DNA of 64,000 nucleotides from Botryosphaeria dothidea (taxonomy: Eukaryota; Ascomycota; Dothideomycetes; Botryosphaeriales; Botryosphaeriaceae), in the NCBI GenBank assembly GCA_011503125.2, contig WWBZ02000007.1, forward strand, positions 62,001 to 126,000. The letters are read 5' to 3'. Below, piece by piece: positions 10,377-21,954 of the stretch. Made by a program: the position numbers and the translations under genes. Below the pieces are notes generated by a model. It searched no databases. It was not told the DNA's origin and was given only the letters and a program-made list of their open reading frames with translations. Each line of letters opens with the position of its first letter. Position 1 is the first letter of the stretch.

Positions 10377-13225
10377 TTCGAGAGGTCCTACTTTAGGTTC
10401 TACTAATTCTAAGGGTGTAGGTAACGTTTGAGTTAATAGGTCTTTCTTAGCTTGAGATTGTTGGTTTATCGTCTGATTGTGTTGATTAAGGGTAGAGGAT
10501 TCAGGTTCTTCTTAAGGCATAAGACTATAGATTAATAGCAGAGCAGGAGTATTAAGAGTTTCAATTATCTCCTTTCTAAGGGCTTTACCAATATTAGTCT
10601 CTAATAGGTCGAAGAAGCTATTTTCATTAAACGTAACGTCTCTAGTCCGTATTACTTTATCCTAGCTTGGGATCTAGATGCGGAAGATGTTGGTCGAGTC
10701 GTACCCAACAAGATATCCGATAAATGCTCGTTTAGCAAGCTTATAAGTGCGTAGAAGATCTTTGCGTAGAGAGTAGGCTTTGCATCCGTAGGCTTTAAGA
10801 TGCGAGAGATTTGGTCTATTACCAGTGACTCTTTTAAAAGGTGTAATCTAGCCGAGTTTCTTGAGTGGAGTCCTGTTATGGATATAGGCAGCGGCTCGGA
10901 TGGTTTTAGGCCATAGTCGTTCTGGAAGGTTCGCGCCAATTCGTATAGCTCGTGCCCTGATGAGAAGTACACCCCCTAAGCGTTCAGAGTGTCCGTTTTA
11001 CTCGGGTGTTGCAGGAGCTAAGGTTTCAAGGGTAATTCTATAATCTATGAGATAGGAGAGGAAGGTATTTCCGAGTGTAGTTTCTCTATTAGTTCTAAAG
11101 AAGATAACCTTGCCCTGGTAGCGGATCTTGATGATTTTGAGTCTATAGATGGCAAGTTCCGCTGTGTCTGATTTATGCCTATATATGAATGGGAGGATGA
11201 AGTTTAATAATGAGCAAGTAAGATGAGCTGTCTATTTATCTCCGTTATAAGCTGGTATAAGCTAGAGAAGATCGAATATAACGCGTGAGAAAGGCTTAGT
11301 TAGTTCTTCTTCTTTATCTAAAGATCGAGAGACGATCCTATGTGCCTTTGATAGTGCATAGGTTTCGCAGTGCTAGAGTGGTTGTTTAGATGATGATGGA
11401 GTGATTTGTGTTCCTTCGGTGGATTCTTCGAGATATTGAAGAGTTTCCTGGCTAGCGTGGCCAAGGATACGGTACTAGTTGGTGATGTGTACGGCTTTGG
11501 TTGCGAAAGCAGTTAGTTAAGTTGCGAGAAGTAAAGAGTAAGCTTGGAGCGGTGCTGTGTTGCGTTTAAGGTAGAAATATCCGTTATATCGTTCAGTAAA
11601 GCAGAGAGTCTGATTGTTCTTGCTTAGAGTTCTAGTCCTTGGGTTCTAGTCGATTCCTGCTTCAAGAGCTTTGTTAAGCGATATAAGATTAGCCATAAAA
11701 GATGGAGATATTGCAACATCTTAGAGAGTAATATGGCCTTTACCAGATGGTGTCTTAACGTTAATAGTGACTATCCCATACGCAGTGATTAGTGCAGTTG
11801 TTTCTCTATAGGTAAGGTATTCGTCTAGTTCAGCAGCTCTGGTTTGTTTAAATCTATCCTGCATGGATCGGTTATAGATATGATAATCTGTTCTAGAGTC
11901 GAGAATCTAGGATGACTAAAGAGAGGTATTGGCTCTCCTTGTAGAGTAGCTAATAACAGAGAATAAGGCGACTTCGATTAAAGGTGATTTGCTTTGAACG
12001 TTAGGTGTTAGAGTTGCAGTCGTGTTTGTAGTGGATGGAGAACCGAGTTGTCTTTCCTTTTCTCGATTTAGTGCATAGTCGATTCGTGCCTTGATTTTTG
12101 GATCCTTAAGTTTCTCGTTAATACGTATTTAAGCAGCCTTATTTGGTGTCTAGTGCTTAGGCCGTATATCCTCGTTCAGGTAGAAACAGTCCTTATACCA
12201 GTAATTAAGTCCACAGATATAAGGTGGCTTTTCGTTGTTTTCCTATTCCTTGCCCTTGAAAGTGGCCGGGAAGGCTGAGTGCTTCGAGGATTTGGATAGT
12301 TTCTCGAGATTCTCGATGCGTAGGTGTTGCCTATAGTCTTTAACAGCTTTGTAAAGGGTTAGCTTAGTTTCTTAGCCTCGTAGAAGGTATAGTTCTATCT
12401 GAGAGTAGGTGGAATCGATTCCTCGAAGGGAGAGGAGAAAGTCTCTAACTGGTCGGTCGTCTTTGACTTGTGGCAAGTCGCGTTGCTTAGCTTTGGTGTA
12501 GACCTCTTCCTAAGATTGAAGCCATTTCTTAATATTCTGGTTGGATGGACCTCGCTTGAGCTGATTGTACTACTGTTCGAGTTCTAGATCTGTAGCTTCG
12601 TTGGTTGGTGCAAGTTTAGCTTTAAGCGTTGTCAGATAGGTCTAAGGATGATTATCCGAATCCGTGTTGCTAATATACGGGAGCAGATTTATGGCGATTG
12701 AGTCCTAGATGTAGGTTGCAAGATTAGCAAGTGCCTTTTGTTGTTTTTCGTAGAGTGCGTAGTTAGCGCGGTAGTTGCTTATCTTATAGTTATAAGTGAG
12801 CTTCTTGTCAGCAGTAACTATGCCTTGAATTATTAGTTTCTTAGGTTTAGTTGTGCCCTGAGGTTTGGTTGTCAGTGAAGGATCAACGAGGCTCCAGATG
12901 TCAGTGTTCTGGGCTCTTCCTTTCACCAGGAATAACTAGTAGTTCTAGTCCGAAGACTTGGTGAGTATGTGGGATTTGGTAGAGTCTCCCATGTTGTTAG
13001 TAAGTTGTTGTTGGTCTAGTTGGATTCGAGCAGAGGTGGTAGCCAGTGTGGCTCCGTGTTGAGTTATCGGTTTAGTCGCCGTAGCCTGTAACCGGGTAGA
13101 AGCCGTAGATGACAGCAGTTGCGTGTTAGTAAAGAGTACTCAGTTAAGTAGAAGAGTTGATCAGTAAAGAGCTAAGAAGTGGGGTAGTCTTGGCGTCTAG
13201 CCGTAGCGTCCCCCGGGCTCATAAC

Positions 13226-13465
13226 TGTTGGATTTGAGAGTGAAGAGTTGTGAGGTCAGAAAAGAGAGTAGATTCTGCCTGTCTCCTGAGAGGGAGGTCG
13301 GTAGACTTGCTTATATATACGAGTGATGACTACATAACCGAGGATACTAAAGATCCGAGAGAGAGTGCCGATGCGGGGTTGGGCATCAAAGAGTGTTGTT
13401 GTATAAAGGATAGAACATTCGAGATAACTGAGATGCCTGAGGTAGTAAGGCAAGAAAGTCTGACA
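13226..13465 (-). repeat. 5' LTR, copia-A copy 1
   Basis: 240 bp. It is followed on the minus strand by GTTATGAGCCCGGGGGACGC, in which GTTATGAGCCC is complementary to the anticodon stem-loop of initiator tRNA-Met. Confidence 0.9.
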
Positions 13466-16400
13466 ATATCTTAGTAGGAGACTTGTAGGTTACCTCGTAC
13501 GTATACTCGTGCCTTGATCTTAGTAAGGAAGCCCTTCTCGTCGAACTTGTATTTAAAGACCTATATAAGAGGGATGACCTATTTGTTGGCCTTGCGTGCT
13601 TGATCCTCGTCTACTACGATCTATACCCCCTTACCGTTACCTTTCTACAGCTCCCGATAGAGTGCTTAAAAGAGGTAAAGTTTTAATTGGTGCTTAAGGA
13701 TGTCCTTGTAGTAACGTGGCTCGGGCGGTAGGTCGTTCCGATAAATGCGTGGCAGAGGAGGAAGCTCCTCTAACTAATATAAGGGTAGAGGATCCTCGTG
13801 TATAGTGGGTTGAGATATTTGCTCGTAATTACCCGTAGGAGCGTGTTTAAGCAGTGCACACATGCTCGCGGCGAGAAAGGTCTGCTCATAGTGAGCGTTA
13901 CTAACGACCTTTGCGGTATGCGTAGCTCTTCTTCGATTTCTTAGACCCTCGATAATAAGGTTCGGGTTGGGTTCCGCGTTGATGTGAGCTACAAGGGGTG
14001 CACGATTGCCTCGTGCTGCTCCTAGGTCAGGCTTAGTATCGTATTAAACAGGGAGAAGACGGCCAAGGCGTCTCTCTTGCTATTATTCGTCTTCCTTACC
14101 CTCTAAGGTAGGCGAGTCTCTAAGAGCAGATGATAACGGAAACTCGTTATCGCTTAGTAGCTGTAGTACGCTGTCGTCTCTAGTAGACGGTGATGGTGTA
14201 TATAGTTAAGCGTGTTGCTCATCTAGTTTGTCGGGTTGTTATTGCCTATCCGGTGATAGAGTAGGTTGTTCGTGAATAACCTCCTCATCTTCACTGGATA
14301 ACGAATCTGACGTGATAAGGTCCTCAGAGCCTAGACGGATGCGAGGAATAACCTCCTAAGGCTCCTCTTCTACATCCTCGATTTCTTAATACTACTCTTG
14401 CTTATCTAGTAAGTATTTTAATAACTCGTCAAAACTGACGTCTCTTGAGCGGATGATACGGTCCCCTGGTGGATACTATATCCGGTAGATGTTGGTGAAG
14501 TTATACCTAACAAGATAGCTAACGAGGGCTCGTTCTTGGAGCTTGTTACTACGCGGGATGGTTTTATTAAGAGCGTAGGCCTTGCATCCGTAGACTCTTA
14601 TGTGAGCCACGTTTAGCTTAATACTATGAACAAGCTCGAAGGGCGTCTTCCACTTGAGAACTTTGCTTGGCGTCCGATTGTATATGTACGTTGCTGCTAG
14701 GACTATCTCTGGCCATAGGCGTTCAGGGAGGTTTGCCCCGATACGCATTGCTCGTGCTTTGATAATAATAGACTGACCAGTTCTCTCGGTATATCCGTTC
14801 TAAGCAGGTGTATAGGGTGCTGAGACCTCTATTGTGATTCCTCTTCGCTTAAGTTCATTTTTAAACGCGGTGTTAAGTGATCATTCGCTATTAGTTCGAA
14901 AGAACGCGGTAAGAGCGTCAAAGCGACGTTCGATCATACTCAGAATATCGAGAATAAGCGTGTTGTAGTCTGATTTGAGTATATGGGTGCGGGTAAAGAC
15001 GTAGTTGCTCCTTGTATACTCGACATAAGTAATCCACTCGTGTTGGTTGTACGCAGGAGTCATCTAAATGAGGTCAAATGAGACTCGGAAGAATGGCTTA
15101 TTGCGAGCCTCCTCTGGTGATGAGTCTCGCGCGATAATTTAATGAGCTTTCGCACGCGAGCAGGTATCAGTGAACAGACATAATGTCGTTCGTGAACTCT
15201 ACGCCGGTGACAGCCGTAGGTAGTGCCTTAATAGCGTGGTGGTTGGTATAAGCAAAGACTCTATGCCACTGTTTAGCGGAGAGACTGCGGGTAGCCGCAG
15301 CGCTCGTAATGGCCGATAAGGACTCTGCACGATGTAGTTCGATAAAGAACTGACCATCCGATGGAGTAAGGATATACACCGTAGTGTCGTCCTTATAGAG
15401 TCGAAGACTCTTGGTATCCATGTGAACGTCTTTCTTATTACACTTAGAAATAGAGACTAAGTTGTCCATGAATACTAGGACGTAGGCTACATTACGAAGG
15501 GTAATAACCTTACTCTTCTTTCCGTTACGGGCATTAACTATAATATTCCCGAAGCTCTTAATAGGCACACGCGTGTTGCCGTAGATCACGAAGTCGTCTG
15601 GACCTGCGTTGCGTGTCTTGGTGAACCTTTTGCGTATATACCTGTTGCACACGTGATGAGTAGTGCCCGTGTCTATAATCCATGAGAGCTCTAACGTGGT
15701 TGGACGCGAGTCTCGTTGCGTGGCAAATGACTGCGCAATAATGGCTGGGAAGGACTTAATAGAGCCTTGCTCGTTATTACTATTGTCATCATTTGCAAAC
15801 GTGTTAGGCTTAGGCTCCTTGCCTTTACCCTTGTTGCCTTGTGTATAAGGTGTTGGCGGTGTACCGCGTTTGAGGGCTATTTCCACCTGTGCTTTGATCT
15901 TGTCATTCTTCATGAGCTTAAGGATCTTATCCTGGACCTTTTTGTTGGGTTTAAAGTCGGCAGGTCGATTAGGTGCGTCTTAGTTGAGGTAGAAGCACTA
16001 ATAGTACCAGTAATAGTCACCACAGAGGCACTTGAGAGCCTTCTTAGGTTGCTCGTCGCCTCGCAGAGTGGCTATAAAAGTTATACGAGTCTTGTTCATT
16101 GTAAGTGCTTGCTTCTGGCGTGCATGCTCACGATAGTCGATAATAACATCTAAAACGTCAAGCGTCTTAGTACCCAGTCGTAGCTCACGAAGGATAGGGC
16201 TAGCGTATTCTAAGTCGTGTTGCATGATAGGCTTGAGGAATGCGTTTACTCCTCGAGAGCCTTCGACATCAGAGAGGCTAAGAGAGCGTGCTTTGAATAC
16301 ACACTCCTCCTATTATGTAAGCCACTTTTTAGTGCTCTGGGCAGTTGGAGGCTTCTCAAGCTCGCGGAGCTTATTGAGAATAAACTCCTGTTGTGTAGAG

Positions 16401-17039
16401 ACGGAAGGTTGGAGTCGAGCTTTCAGGGCACGCAACTGCGCATAGGGATGAGAGTCCTCGATCTTGCGCAGGAGCGGTAGCAGCGGCTAAGACACTGAGT
16501 CCTCAATAAGCGATAAGAGGTCATTAAGCTCTCGCATCTGCCTATCGTACTCCTTCTTATCCTCCTTGTAGTCCTCGCGCTTCCACTTATACTCCTCACG
16601 AGCAGCGTCGGTGATATTACCTATTAGTAGAGGAGGCTTAGTAGGCGCGATTGGTTGTTGCGGACGTAAGTCCTTGGTTGGATCGATGTAGTCGTATACG
16701 CGAGCCTTCTTTGCACGCGATTGGACGAAGAACTATTTATCCTAGTCTTGCGAAGACTTAAGGACGATGACTGGCTTCGAAGACGACATAGTGGGTGACG
16801 AATAAGTGTTATTCGTCAGTCGGTGTGGTACAGCTAACCAAAAAGGGTTAAAGCTAGCTAGGAACGTGTATCAGATACTTAAGATGCTTAATATTGAGGC
16901 AAATAGCTGTGTCGTGATAACTGTTGATAAAATAACGCGTGGAGGGAAGCCGTCGCACGGTCGCGATGTGTTACAACAGGGTGCAACAATAGTGTTCTTC
17001 TGGATGCCGCAGAGAGAACGTTATAAGCGTATGAGACGC

Positions 17040-17043
<4 letters not shown>
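13466..17043 (-). mobile_element. Older copia element copia-B: gag, protease, integrase and part of RT
   Basis: Gag starts at ATG 16787-16789 on the minus strand (MSSSKPVIVLKS). A long open stretch at 15167-15913 encodes the aspartic protease (LSWIIDTGTTHHVCN) and the gag-pre-integrase region (RSLSAKQWHRVFAYTNHHAI). Integrase pieces follow at 14881-15063 and 14476-14748 (MRIGANLPERLWPEIVLAAT). The RT start, VFKYKFDEKGFLTKIKARVY, is at about 13500-13560. The frame then continues at 8091 after the inserted copia-A. Its leader (16790-17043) continues beyond a LINE insertion at 19004. It is a different family from copia-A, with another LTR and leader. Stops are scattered, so it is inactive. Confidence 0.88.
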
Positions 17044-17070
<27 letters not shown>

Positions 17071-19003
17071 GTTTTACGTCCTTTTTTCAGCCTAAGACTA
17101 TTAAAGACGGAGTTTCTAGAACTCGTGGCTATGGAAGGGTAATACCTCTTTTAGTAAAGGTGGGCTTTTTAGGTATAGTAAACGGTATAGCGTCTATCGC
17201 CTAAATAGGCTTATAGCCAAAGAAAGTAAAGAGGAAGTATATAAGGAAAGTAAAAGGAAGTACGGTAGGTATACGTTTATTTAGAGCTCCGCCGAGCTAG
17301 TTTCTAGATACCACCTCCGTATAGATATCTATATTTATTTTAGAAACTCTAGCGTACTAGATATTTCTTTTATCGAGGTAAGAAGCTTCTTTAGGTCTAG
17401 ATATTCTCTTCTAAGTATATCCTTAATACTCCTTCTTTCGTAGAAGTATTTTAGGTATTTTAGTAAAAGATATCTAGATATTTGTTTTACTATATTCGTA
17501 TAAGGGCACCTATTAGTTCCGGCGTGTTTAAACCTAAAGAGATAGGATCTAAAGTATCCGTATTCTATCTTTAGTTAGTAAAAGGCGGAGGCTAATTCCC
17601 GCTCCTTTAGAGGGGGTTTTAGTTTCCGTTTAACTTAATAGCCGTATAGTTCCTTATAGGTAGAGGCTGGGGTATTTTTAAGCTTCTTTATCTACTCCTT
17701 ATAAAGCTCCTCCTTTAGCTGCATTCTATAGAAGGCTAGGCTATTTTTAGAGCTTAATATAGGTAGTCTAGTAGCTTCTTTTGCGAGTTTATCCGCGGCC
17801 TCGTTTCTAAGGATATCTTTATATCTAGGTGCCTATTCTAGAGAGATTTTGTTCCCCTTATCCTATAGGATTTTTGCTGCTTTAACTGCCCGGATTTATT
17901 AATCTTAGCTAGAAGTATTAGCTAGGGTTTATAGCCGTAAGAGTACGGCCTAGTTATCCGCATAGACTCTTATTTCTTAGTTTTTATATCCTCGTTTACT
18001 AGCAAATTTAAGGGCATTTATAATACCTTCTAGTTCGCTATTATAAACGAGGTAGTTAGGACCGTAGTTTCTAACTAGTTCTTATTATATAGTATCTCGA
18101 GATTGGCTAAGGTCTAGTATTTCTATTCCTATTTCTATTTCTTTTCCTATTAGAAGTTATAAGGCGTCGGAATATATAGATACTTAACTATTTAGGGCTT
18201 CTAGGAGAGCCTTAGCGTGTACTTTAGCTTCGGCTTCCTTCTCTAGGGTAGATATCCTAACCGAATAGGGGGGACTACCGCTCTATGGTTTAAAAAGAAA
18301 GGGATCTACCTCTTCTATCTCCTTAGGGATTTTAGAGTATATTCTCCTTATTCTTTCTACCTATATAGGAGGTATACCTCCTATATTTCGGTTAGATTCT
18401 CTCTCTATTTCGTAGCGGATTAGATATTCCTTTTTAAGCTATCTTATTCTAAACGTATACTTTTTTAGGGTATCGTCTAGGCGGAGCTCGGATAGTAGGA
18501 TTACCGTCTCTAGTTCTAGAGGAATAATAGGAGTAGTTTTAAAAACTCCTAGAATCTTTTATAGAGCAAGATTTTAGAGTAGTGTATATTGGCGTTTAAA
18601 CTGTGCCTAATTTTTCTAGAAGATCGGATAGCTAAAATCGGCTACGCTGGTAATATAGGCTATATATAGCTATCTAACCGCGTAGGGGGATAGACCCCGT
18701 TCGGTATTAGCTAGTCTAGAGAGGCGTTGGAAGGCTAAACGGGCTTGGCTAACTCTTATAGAGACGTGCTCCTTAAAAGTAAGTTTTGGGTCGAGGAAGA
18801 TTCCTAGCCACCGGACGAGTTTTTAAGGTTCTACTCTATTACCGTCTGGTAAGATAATAGAGGTTTAGCTAGCCTCTTTATTATTAGAGAAGTGTAGGAG
18901 TTCGGTCTTTAAAAGGTCGAATTCTACCCTATTCTCTTGGCCCCGCTTATAGAGCTGTTTTACCTCTTCCTCTAATAGATATTTATTACGCTTATAACTA
19001 GAA
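17044..19003 (-). mobile_element. LINE-B copy 1, 5'-truncated, minus strand
   Basis: The minus strand is about 1.96 kb of reverse-transcriptase C-terminal half plus RNase H, ending in a (TAAA)n tail (17044-17070). It is flanked by an imperfect 14-bp duplication, TATRAGACGCTTAT (17030-17043 and 19004-19017), with one G/A difference. Removing it rejoins the copia-B leader. It is nearly the reverse complement of 19924-21880. Full of TAG/TAA stops. It lacks about 760 bp present at the 5' end of copy 2, as expected of incomplete target-primed reverse transcription. Confidence 0.88.
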
Positions 19004-19017
19004 TATAAGACGCTTAT

Positions 19018-19162
19018 ACGGAGATTAAACGATGGATAACGAGTTTTGGAAGTGATTCCGGGCTCATAACTGTTAGATTGTTGATGAACAACGATGATCT
19101 ATTGATGATTGGCATGAGGAGGAAGGGCGTAGGTGGCCCACCCTCCTTATATACGTAAGTGA
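19018..19162 (-). mobile_element. copia-B leader, primer-binding site and inner part of 5' LTR
   Basis: CCGGGCTCATAAC (19055-19067, plus strand) is the half-tRNA primer-binding site. The LTR begins at 19068 with TGTTAGATTG and is cut at 19162 by LINE-B copy 2. It resumes at 21898 and ends at 21954 with TCCAACA. TGTTAGA and TCCAACA form the expected inverted termini with one transition. Confidence 0.7.
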
Positions 19163-21883
19163 TCCGAGAACTGGGATTGGCCTATCCTTAGCCATACGGA
19201 ACTAGAAAAAGCATGCTCAAACCAAATAAAAGGCACGACCCCAGGGCCAGATGCTATAACACAAGAGATAATTACTCATGCGTTTTAAGCCGCCCCCGAC
19301 GCCTTCTATTAGGTATATAGCCTACTTTTTACCTACGGATACCATCCGTTACGCTGGAGACAGGCTACCGGTATAATTCTAAAGAAGCCGAATAAACCCG
19401 ATGAGTCCGCCCCAAAGGCTTATAGGGTAATTTCACTTCTAAATTGCCTAGGAAAAACTCTTGAACGAATACTTGCAAAAAGGCTAGGCTTCTTAGCAGA
19501 AACGACCTCTCTTCTAGACCCCTCCCAAATCGGGGGAAGGCTAAAGAAATCTGCTATCGATGCCGCCCTATTATTAACGAATATTGCTGAAAAAGACCGC
19601 CGTAAAAAGCGTAAAACGTCGGCCCTATTCCTTGATATAAAAGGAGCCTTTGACCACGTCGCCTAAGAACAACTACTAGCCATAATAGCAAGAATAGGCC
19701 TACCAATTAACCTACTCGCGTGGGTTAGGTCGTTTCTTAATCTACGAGTACTACGCCTCGCCTTTAACGGAGAAAATAAGGAATTTAGTAGAATAGAGAC
19801 CGGGATTCCTCAAGGAAGCCTAATCTCCCCTATGCTATTCCTTATATATACCCGAGAGCTCTTTAAAACAAACAAAATCACCTACCTATCCTATATAGAT
19901 AATATTAGTCTTATAGCTAGTTCTTCTAGTTATAAGCGTAATAAATATCTATTAGAGGAAGAGATAAAATAGCTCTATAAGCGAGGCCAAGAGAACGGGG
20001 TAGAATTCGACCTTTTAAAGACCGAACTCCTATACTTCTCTAATAACAAAGAGGCTAGCCAAACCTCTATTATCTTACCAGACGGTAATATAGTAGAACC
20101 TTAAAAACTCGTCCGGTGGCTAGGAATCTTCTTCGACCTAAAACTTACTTTTAAGGAGTACGTCTCTATAAGAGTTAGCCAAGCCCGTTTAGCCTTCCAA
20201 CGCCTCTCTAGACTAGCTAATACCGAACGAGGTCTATCCCCCTACGCGGTTAGACAGCTATATATAGCCTATATTACTAGCGTAGCCGATTTCGGCTATC
20301 CGATCTTCTAGAAAAATTAGGCACAGTTTAAACGCTAATATATACTACTCTAAAATCTTGCTCTACGAAAGATTCTAGGAGTTTTTAAAACTACCCCTAT
20401 TATTCCTCTAGAACTAGAGACGGTAATCCTACCCTCCGAGCTCCGCCTAGACGATACCCTAAAAAAGTATACGTTTAGAATAAGATAGCTTAAAAAGGAA
20501 TATCTAATCCGCTACGAAATAGAGAGAGAATCTAACCGAAATATAGGAGGTATACCTTCTATATAGGTAGAAAGAATAAGGAGAATATACTCTAAAATCC
20601 CTAAGGAGATAGAAGAGGTAGACCTCTTTCTTTTTAAACTATAGAGCGGTAGTCCCCCCTATTCGGTTAGGATATCTACTCTAGAGAAGGAAGCCGAAGC
20701 TAAAGCATACGCTAAGGCCCTCCTAGAAGCCCTAAATAGTTAAGTATCTATATACTCCGACGCCTTATAACTTCTAATAGGAAAAGGAATAGGAATAGGA
20801 ATAGGAATACTAGACCTTAGCCAATCTCGAGATACTATATAATAAGAACTAGTTAGAAACTACGGTCCTAACTACCTCGTTTATAACGGCGAACTAGAAG
20901 GTATTATAAATGCCCTTAAATTTGCTAGTAAACGAGGATATAAAAACTAAGAAATAAGAGTCTATGCGGATAACTAGGCCGTACTCTTACGGCTATAAAC
21001 CCTAGCTAATACTCCTAGCTAAGATTAATAAATCCGGGCAGTTAAAGTAGTAAAAATCCTATAGGATAAGGGGAACAAAATCTCTCTAGAATGGGCACCT
21101 AGATATAAAGATATCCTTGGAAACGAGGCCGCGGATAAACTCGCAAAAGAAGCTACTAGACTACCTATATTAAGCTCTAAAAATAGCCTAGCCTTCTATA
21201 GAATACAGCTAAAGGAGGAGCTTTATAAGGAGTAGATAAAGAAGCTTAAAAATACCCTAGCCTCTATCTATAAGGACCTATACGGCTATTAAGTTAAACG
21301 GAAACTAAAACCCCCTCTAAAGAAGCGGGAATTAGCCTCCGCCTTTTACTAACTAAAGATAGGATACGGATACTTTAGATCCTATCTCTTTAGGTTTAAA
21401 TATACCGGAACCGATAGGTGCCCTTGCACGAACATAGCAAAACAAACATCTAGACATCTTTTACTAAAATACCTAAAATACTCCTACGAAAGAAGGAGTA
21501 TTAAGGATATACTTAGAAGAGAACATCTAGACCTAAAGGAGCTTCTTACCTCGATAAAAGGAATATCTAGTACGCTAGAGTTTCTAAAATAAATATAGAT
21601 ATCTACACGGAGGTGGTATCTAGAAACTAGCTCGGCGGAGCTCTAAATAAACGTATACCTACCGTACTTCCTTTTACTTTCCTTATATACTTCCTCTTTA
21701 CTTCCTTTGGCTATAAGCCTATTTAGGCGATAGACGCCATACCGTTTACTATACCTAAAAAGCCCACCTTTACCAAAAGAGGTATTACCCTTCCATAGCC
21801 ACGAGTTCTAGAAACTCCGTCTTTAATAGTCTTAGGCTGAAAAAAGGACGTAAAACTAAATAATAAAATAATAAAATAATAAA
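19163..21883 (+). mobile_element. LINE-B copy 2, plus strand, RT plus RNase H
   Basis: This 2,721-bp copy has a perfect 14-bp target duplication, ATATACGTAAGTGA (19149-19162 and 21884-21897), and an A-rich TAATAAAA tail. The plus strand reads GPDAITQEI and KAYRVISLLNCLGKTLERIL, then GAFDHVA, then GIPQGSLISPMLFLIYTREL, then SYIDNISLIA, where F/Y-x-D-D would be in an active copy. An RNase H-like part follows (SIYSDAL near 20745, YNGELEGIINALK near 20880, EWAPRYKDILGNEAADKLA near 21090). Stops are TAG/TAA at former Gln or Trp codons. It is 5'-truncated, starting inside the RT region, and inserted in the copia-B LTR. Confidence 0.9.
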
Positions 21884-21897
21884 ATATACGTAAGTGA

Positions 21898-21954
21898 GTG
21901 ACTAAGCTATCTGGTGTTGCAAAAGCAATATGCAAAACACGTGATTTCCAACAC
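21898..21954 (-). mobile_element. Outer end of copia-B 5' LTR, abutting a host gene
   Basis: On the minus strand this starts TGTTGGAAATCACG directly after GATGATGTTGCAAGG, the codons for DDVAR of the flavin monooxygenase. It marks where copia-B entered that gene. The matching distal junction is not present in the window. Confidence 0.7.

Larger units (their letters stand above)
8092..13465 (-). mobile_element. Full-length Ty1/copia retrotransposon, copia-A copy 1 (degenerate)
   Basis: The element is 5,374 bp with 240-bp LTRs (8092-8331 and 13226-13465) and a perfect 5-bp duplication, ATATC (8087-8091 and 13466-13470). On the minus strand, reading toward lower coordinates, are a leader with primer-binding site GTTATGAGCCC (13215-13225), Gag (about 12926-12050, with a CxCGLNYWYKDCF-like knuckle near 12200), protease, integrase (IGANLPERLWP-like near 10930, then an AAYIHNRTP-like stretch), an acidic Gln/Glu hinge, reverse transcriptase (ending around 8900) and RNase H. 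Many Gln and Trp codons are now TAG/TAA, so no full polyprotein remains. It lies inside copia-B. The purine tract AAGGGGGTG borders the 3' LTR at 8332-8341. Confidence 0.92.
17044..21883. repeat. Large inverted repeat formed by the two LINE-B copies
   Basis: Arms 17044-19003 and about 19924-21883 are near-perfect reverse complements, roughly 1.95 kb each, separated by about 0.9 kb. Each arm has its own target duplication, so the palindrome arose from two independent insertions rather than a rearrangement. Confidence 0.88.

Noticed and set aside
13250..13474. Recurrent small proteins beginning MRSEKRVDSACLLRGRSVDLL at six places
   Set aside because: All lie across the 240-bp copia-A LTRs (4900, 8092, 13226, 23953, 29087, 35092). 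They are shadows of a repeat, not a gene family.
16923..17040. Second LTR start at GATAACTGTTGATAA
   Set aside because: It resembles the primer-site/LTR border but lacks GGGCTC; the true copia-B border is at 19068, beyond the LINE insertion.
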